This document shows positions 60,174 through 64,000 of a stretch of DNA of 64,000 bases, in pieces (the stretch's first letter is position 1; each line of letters starts with the position of its first letter). The stretch is taken from the NCBI RefSeq assembly GCF_040649515.1, contig NZ_JBEZFP010000016.1, positions 29,435-93,434 of the forward strand, given 5' to 3'. The position numbers and the translations under genes are program-made. Source of the stretch: Yinghuangia elevatio. GTDB taxonomy: Bacteria > Actinomycetota > Actinomycetes > Streptomycetales > Streptomycetaceae. The notes below the pieces were generated by a model. It was given only the letters and a program-made list of their open reading frames with translations. It did not search any database and had not been told where the DNA came from.

Positions 60174-61172
60174 GTGAACCAGAGAGGCATGACACGGGGA
60201 GACGGTCTCGTCTTCGTCTGTGTCGCCCTGATCTTCGGCATGTCGTTCGCACCGTATTTCAAGGCCTCGGCCGGCGGCTCGGGCCGGTCCAGCGGCTTTG
60301 ACGACGACGACAGTTCGAGCGGCGGCGACACGCTCAGCGTGAACGCGTGGGCGCAGGACCACTGGCCGCTCATGGCCGTGGTGATCCTGCTTCCGTTGAT
60401 CTCTTTCGTGCTCCTGGTGGCGCATCGGTACATGGTGAACGCCGACCAGCGCCCCGTCGGCGGGCTGACGCTGCGTCAGTGGGCCACCGCCTTCGCCGTC
60501 GTCGCCGCGTGGGCGGCGCTGTGGTCGCTCGGCGGCAACGTGTTCGGCAACGCGGACGAAGCGTTCGAAGGCTCCAACATCGACCTGGAGCACGGCTTCG
60601 GGGCGTTCGTGATCCTGCCGTTCACGCTGGTCATGGCGCTGCTGCTGATCGTCATCGACCGCATCCCGGGGCTCGCCTACCCGCTGTTCATCGCCGCGCC
60701 GGCGTACCCCGCGGGGTACATCCCGCAGCAGCCCGGTCAGCCGGGTCAGCCGGGTCAGCCGGGCTACGGCACGGGCATGTACGGCGCGCCCGTCGTGCCG
60801 CCCGGGACGCCCGTCGCGCACATGCCTCCGCCGATGACCCACGGAGCCGGCATGCCCGCAGCGGCGCCTGCTCCGATGCCCGCTCCGGCCCCCGTACCGT
60901 CCTCCGGCTCGGGCCCGGGCTCGGCACCGGGCTCCGGCCCCGGCTCGACCCCGGCTCCGTCCGCCGCAGCCGACTTCGCGCAGTTCTGGCTCGCGGTGCC
61001 GGAAGAGCGCCCGCTGCTGCCCGTGGGCGGCCTCGACAAGACCCCGGTCGCCACCCTGGTGCCCGGCAGCTGGTACCTCGCCGTGGAGCCCGCGGGCGAC
61101 GGCCTGGTCGTGGAGGTGGACGGAGTCCGAGGTGTGCTGTGGGACACCTCGGGTATCCAGCGCGGAGAGTAA
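60174..61172 (+). CDS. Four-helix membrane protein with Pro-rich linker and C-terminal domain
   Basis: A 332-aa protein. Four membrane helices lie in residues 1-180 (e.g. LVFVCVALIFGMSFAPYF; MAVVILLPLISFVLLVAH; ALLLIVIDRI). Then comes a linker of QPG and Pro/Ala repeats (QQPGQPGQPGQPGYG) and a C-terminal 60-residue domain (FAQFWLAVPEERPLLP ... LVVEVDGVRGVLWDTSGIQ). The next gene is a shorter paralogue sharing the same order. DUF5336-like in style; function unknown. GTG 60174 follows TTGAGGAGA. Confidence 0.75.
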   Translation: MNQRGMTRGDGLVFVCVALIFGMSFAPYFKASAGGSGRSSGFDDDDSSSGGDTLSVNAWAQDHWPLMAVVILLPLISFVLLVAHRYMVNADQRPVGGLTLRQWATAFAVVAAWAALWSLGGNVFGNADEAFEGSNIDLEHGFGAFVILPFTLVMALLLIVIDRIPGLAYPLFIAAPAYPAGYIPQQPGQPGQPGQPGYGTGMYGAPVVPPGTPVAHMPPPMTHGAGMPAAAPAPMPAPAPVPSSGSGPGSAPGSGPGSTPAPSAAADFAQFWLAVPEERPLLPVGGLDKTPVATLVPGSWYLAVEPAGDGLVVEVDGVRGVLWDTSGIQRGE

Positions 61173-61392
61173 CGACACCCCGACGCAAGACGAACTTTTC
61201 CCATGAATCCGGGCCTTGCCGCGTCGCCCCCCGACCGGCGGGACACCCGCCCCCGACCGGATCTGGCACAGTGTCCGACCGGAAGACATCAACCCCATGC
61301 ACCGGCAGCGCGCGGGGGCGCGGCCGGTGCGGCAATTCGGGTCGCCCCCGTACCCTGGCGGCGCCCACCCCCTCGGGAGGAGACCCCAACTA

Positions 61393-62163
61393 GTGGATAT
61401 CAAGAAACTCACTCGCGGTGATGCGATCGTCGCGGTCGCAGCGCTGCTGATCTTCATCTTCTCGTTCCTGGCGTACATGAAGGCCGAAGTCGGCGACTTC
61501 TCGCGCAACGCCTGGGCCAGCGAGCTCGCCCCGGTCGTGACGTCCGAGGTGATCATCCCGATCGCGGCGGCCGTGCTGTACATCCTGGGCGGCCTGCAGC
61601 CGCGTCCGCAGGTGCTGTTCGGCCTGACCCTGCGTCAGTGGGCGGTGCCGCTCGCGATCGTCACGCCGCTCAACGCGCTGTGGTCGCTCGCGGCCATCCC
61701 GGACGGTGCCGAGGCGGGCATCGGTGCGATCTTCATCATCATCGCCTCGCTGATCCTGGCCGGCGGAGTCATCGCGAACGAGATGGTTCCGGCCCTCAAG
61801 GCCCCCCTCGGCCTCGGTGGCGGCGGTTCGGCCGCTCCGGCGGGCGGCTACGGCGGCCAGCAGGCCCCGTACGGTGCCCAGCCGCAGCAGGGTGCCCCCT
61901 ACGGCGCCCCCCAGCAGGCGCAGTACGGCGGTGCCCCGGCGCCGGCCCCCGCGCCCGCGGCGGCGGACCCGTCCTTCCAGCCGTACTGGTTCTCGGTGCC
62001 GGACCAGCGCCAGCTGGTCGACGCGCAGACCAACGCCCCGGCCGGGTCGCTCAACCCGGGCGTGTGGTACCTCGCGGTCGCGCAGCACGGCCAGGGCCTC
62101 CTGGTCGAGGTCGACGGCGTCCGCGGCGTTCTGTGGAACGTCTCGGGGATCCAGAAGTCGTAG
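61393..62163 (+). CDS. Paralogue of the preceding four-helix membrane protein
   Basis: A 256-aa protein with four helices (AIVAVAALLIFIFSFLAYM; VIIPIAAAVLYILGG; AIFIIIASLILAGGVIAN), a Gln/Tyr/Pro-rich linker (PYGAQPQQGAPYGAPQQA) and the same C-terminal domain (SFQPYWFSVPDQRQLV ... LLVEVDGVRGVLWNVSGIQ) as the gene before it. LTLRQWA in the loop before TM3 is identical in both. They arose by tandem duplication. GTG 61393 follows GGAGGAG at 10-nt spacing. Confidence 0.78.
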   Translation: MDIKKLTRGDAIVAVAALLIFIFSFLAYMKAEVGDFSRNAWASELAPVVTSEVIIPIAAAVLYILGGLQPRPQVLFGLTLRQWAVPLAIVTPLNALWSLAAIPDGAEAGIGAIFIIIASLILAGGVIANEMVPALKAPLGLGGGGSAAPAGGYGGQQAPYGAQPQQGAPYGAPQQAQYGGAPAPAPAPAAADPSFQPYWFSVPDQRQLVDAQTNAPAGSLNPGVWYLAVAQHGQGLLVEVDGVRGVLWNVSGIQKS

Positions 62164-62203
62164 TCCGGGCCACCCACGGCCCACAGTGACCGGCGTCACT
62201 CTC

Positions 62204-62242
62204 GAGGGGGCGCCCGCCGCGTTTCGCGGCGGGCGCCCCCTC
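62204..62242 (+). terminator. Perfect 18-bp hairpin terminator
   Basis: GAGGGGGCGCCCGCCGCG (62204-62221), loop TTT, then the exact complement (62225-62242), 40 bp after the membrane protein stop. One of the strongest stems in the window; it separates the envelope genes from the KstR-controlled LLM gene. Confidence 0.9.
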
Positions 62243-62304
62243 GGCGTTCCGCGTGCCGGGGTGCCTCGCGTACGGCGGCGCCCCGGGGCCCATGGTCAAC
62301 AAAG

Positions 62305-62318
62305 TAAAACGTGTTCTA
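62305..62318 (+). promoter_or_regulatory. KstR-type operator before the LLM oxidoreductase
   Basis: TAAAACGTGTTCTA fits T-N2-AAC-N2-GTT-N2-A perfectly and overlaps a -10-like TACAGT, 63 bp before the ATG. It aligns with the dehydrogenase box at 56164-56177 in 14 of 18 positions including the -10 region. Confidence 0.78.
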
Positions 62319-62381
62319 CAGTGCCAGGCGGAACCTGACGCCCCTTCAGGGGCCGTCCCCGCGGCCATGAGGAGAAACACG

Positions 62382-63398
62382 ATGCGGCTCGGTCTGACAT
62401 TCGGGTACTGGGGGCGCGGCCCCTCGGCCGGCTTCGTCGAAACCGCCCAGGAGGCGGAGCGCCTCGGTTTCGACTCGGTCTGGACCGCCGAGTCGTGGGG
62501 CTCCGACGCCTTCACACCGCTCACCTGGATCGCCGCGAACACGTCCCGCATCAACCTGGGCACGGCGGTGACCCAGATGACGGCGCGCACCCCCACCGCC
62601 ACCGCGATGCACGCGCTCACACTCGACCACCTGTCGGGCGGGCGCGTGATGCTCGGCCTCGGCCTGTCCGGGCCGCAGGTCGTCGAGGGCTGGTACGGGC
62701 GGCCGTTCCCCAAGAGCCCGCTCACCTTCACGCGCGAGTACGTCGACGTGATCCGCCAGGTCCTGCGCCGCGAGGGCCCCGTCGCCCTCGAAGGCCGGTA
62801 CGCGCAGCACCCCTACCGCGGCGAGGACGGCACGGGCCTCGGCAAGCCGCTCAAGCCCATCACCCACCCCCTGCGCGCCGACATCCCCCTCTTCCTCGGC
62901 GCAGAGGGCCCCAAGAACGTGCACCTGACGACGCAGATCGCCGACGGCTGGCTGCCGCTGCACTGGTCGCCGTACAACCCCTCCGTCTACGGCGAATCCC
63001 TCCGCGACAAGCCCGAAGGCTTCCGCATCGCGCCTATGGTGCAGGTCGTCCTGGAGGACGACCTCGAAAAGGCGATGTTCCCCATCAAGGCCGCCATGGG
63101 CTTCTACGTCGGCGGCATGGGCGCCAAGTCCAAGAACTTCCACGCCGACCTGATGCGCCGCTTCGGCTACTCGGACGCCGCCGACCGCATCCAGGACCTG
63201 TTCTTCGAGGGCCGCCGCGAGGAAGCCATCGCCGCCGTCCCGAGCGAATTCGTCGACGAGATCGCCCTCGTCGGCTCAGCCGACCGCATCCGCGACCGCT
63301 ACACCGCCTGGCGCGACGACAAGCACGTCACCGACATGATCGTCACCACCAAGGACCCCACAGCCCTGAAACTCCTGGCAGACCTCGCCAACGCATAG
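62382..63398 (+). CDS. LLM-class F420-dependent oxidoreductase
   Basis: A 338-aa luciferase-like TIM-barrel oxidoreductase, expected to use coenzyme F420. The start LGLTFGYWGRGPSAGFVETA, the AERLGFDSVWTAESWGSD helix, LGTAVTQMTARTPTATAM and LDHLSGGRVMLGLGLSGPQV follow the mycobacterial LLM F420 family closely. Full length. ATG 62382 follows GAGGAGA. A KstR-type box and -10 sit at 62305-62320, linking it to the thiolase/dehydrogenase operon 6 kb away and to steroid or related lipid breakdown. Exact substrate unknown. Confidence 0.92.
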   Translation: MRLGLTFGYWGRGPSAGFVETAQEAERLGFDSVWTAESWGSDAFTPLTWIAANTSRINLGTAVTQMTARTPTATAMHALTLDHLSGGRVMLGLGLSGPQVVEGWYGRPFPKSPLTFTREYVDVIRQVLRREGPVALEGRYAQHPYRGEDGTGLGKPLKPITHPLRADIPLFLGAEGPKNVHLTTQIADGWLPLHWSPYNPSVYGESLRDKPEGFRIAPMVQVVLEDDLEKAMFPIKAAMGFYVGGMGAKSKNFHADLMRRFGYSDAADRIQDLFFEGRREEAIAAVPSEFVDEIALVGSADRIRDRYTAWRDDKHVTDMIVTTKDPTALKLLADLANA

Positions 63399-63438
63399 CC
63401 CCCACAACCACCAAGCAGCGCCCCCAACACGCAGCGGT

Positions 63439-63910
63439 CTCAACTCCGTCTCCAACCCCACGTTCCGTTCCGAAACGCGGAGTTGAGCCCCCAACCCAAC
63501 GCTGCGCTCAGAAGCGACGGGGAGGCACCCCACAGTGCGGACCCTCCACGCGCCCCGGACTCAACTCCGGCTCCAGCCTCGTGTTCCGTTCCGGAACCGG
63601 GCTGGAGTCCTCACCTGGGCCCTGCAGTCGGAACCCCGACGGGCCCCACCTCACGATGCGGCACCCTGCACGCATGGGCCCACCTCCATCTCCAACCCCA
63701 CGCTCCCTTCCGGAGCGCGGAGTTGGGCCCCGCCCGACGCTGCGCTCAGAAGCACGACGGGGAGGCACCCCACAGTGCAGACCCCTCCACGCGCCCTGGA
63801 CTCAACTCCGCCTCCATGGTGCGTTCCGGTCCGTCGCGAGGCCCCCAACCCGAGGCTGCAGTCAGGAGCGTGCTGGGGCCTCACCTCGCGATGCGGAACC
63901 CCCACTGGGG
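63439..63910. repeat. Four-unit tandem extragenic repeat array, A-B-A-B
   Basis: Four units of about 120 bp: A1 63439-63559, B1 63560-63678, A2 63679-63800, B2 63801-63910. A1 and A2 share long near-identical words such as GACGGGGAGGCACCCCACAG and ACGCTGCGCTCAGAAGC; B1 and B2 share GCTCCAG/CCTCCA starts and CACCTC-GCGATGCGG-like ends. Period of the A-B dimer is 240 bp. Each unit has a hairpin near its start (e.g. CTCAACTCCG 63439-63448 with CGGAGTTGAG 63478-63487). No believable gene lies in 63399-64000; a further hairpin GCGGCC-GGA-GGCCGC is at 63938-63952. Confidence 0.8.
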
Positions 63911-64000
63911 TTGTGTTCGACGAGCGCAGCGAGGAGAGCGGCCGGAGGCCGCCAAGCAGACTTTCCTGCGCCGGAGGGAGCGCCAGCGACCGCAGGTGAA

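Noticed and set aside
63439..63910. Array read as CRISPR
   Set aside because: Units are contiguous, about 120 bp, degenerate and alternate in type. There are no short direct repeats with unique spacers and no cas genes.
1..64000. tRNA, rRNA, integrase or insertion-sequence genes
   Set aside because: None was recognised on either strand, and no att-type direct repeats were found flanking the T4SS-like cluster. Subtle tRNA genes could still be missed by eye.

Overview
The window is very GC-rich DNA (about 73 percent by eye). It has GTG and TTG starts, many 4-bp ATGA/GTGA gene overlaps and G+C-saturated third codon positions. Together with a clpP3-clpP4-popR locus, SCO6880-type conjugation-like genes, LAL-type LuxR regulators and an F420/LLM oxidoreductase, this points to a Streptomyces-like actinomycete. 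The genus cannot be fixed from sequence alone. No rRNA, tRNA, integrase, transposase or CRISPR array was seen.

Layout. 0-4.8 kb: a small unknown gene, an MFS exporter whose promoter carries a CsoR-type inverted repeat, and a GAF/LuxR regulator divergent from an FAD/NAD(P)-binding protein. 4.8-6.7 kb: the conditional Clp protease operon clpP3-clpP4 with its activator popR, two abutting PopR-type boxes, and a ClpP4 that lacks the catalytic serine. 6.75-6.98 kb: a two-copy extragenic repeat. 6.97-20.2 kb: a complete-looking type IV secretion/conjugation-like machine in two divergent operons. The leftward operon runs from a VirB2-like protein through a membrane protein, VirB6-like protein, VirB3/VirB4-N-like SCO6880 protein, VirB4-C ATPase, two small membrane proteins and a lytic transglycosylase-NlpC protein to a lipoprotein. 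The rightward operon carries a second SCO6880-like protein, a VirD4-like coupling ATPase and a DUF4913 protein. No relaxase lies in the window.

20-43 kb is dense in regulators: two giant LAL/LuxR ATPases, two AraC proteins, one XRE protein and one TetR protein. Between them lie a fibronectin/propeller surface protein, a DUF58 protein, a TgpA-like pseudo-transglutaminase and a MoxR ATPase. These four normally form one system, but here MoxR sits 5 kb from its partners. 40-52 kb holds metabolic and housekeeping genes: SDR, APH-like kinase, APC permease, nitrilase, LysE exporter, L,D-transpeptidase, alpha/beta hydrolase with divergent MarR, ECF sigma, DUF3592, and a Cys-rich pentapeptide protein.

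52.6-56.3 kb contains a thiolase plus a fused two-domain acyl-CoA dehydrogenase. An LLM oxidoreductase lies at 62.4 kb. Both promoters carry a perfect match to the KstR (steroid catabolism regulator) box next to the -10 region, so they look like one regulon. 57-62 kb holds envelope genes: a proline-rich membrane protein, an N-acetylmuramoyl-alanine amidase and two paralogous four-helix membrane proteins. The last 600 bp is a tandem extragenic repeat array with a 240-bp higher-order period.
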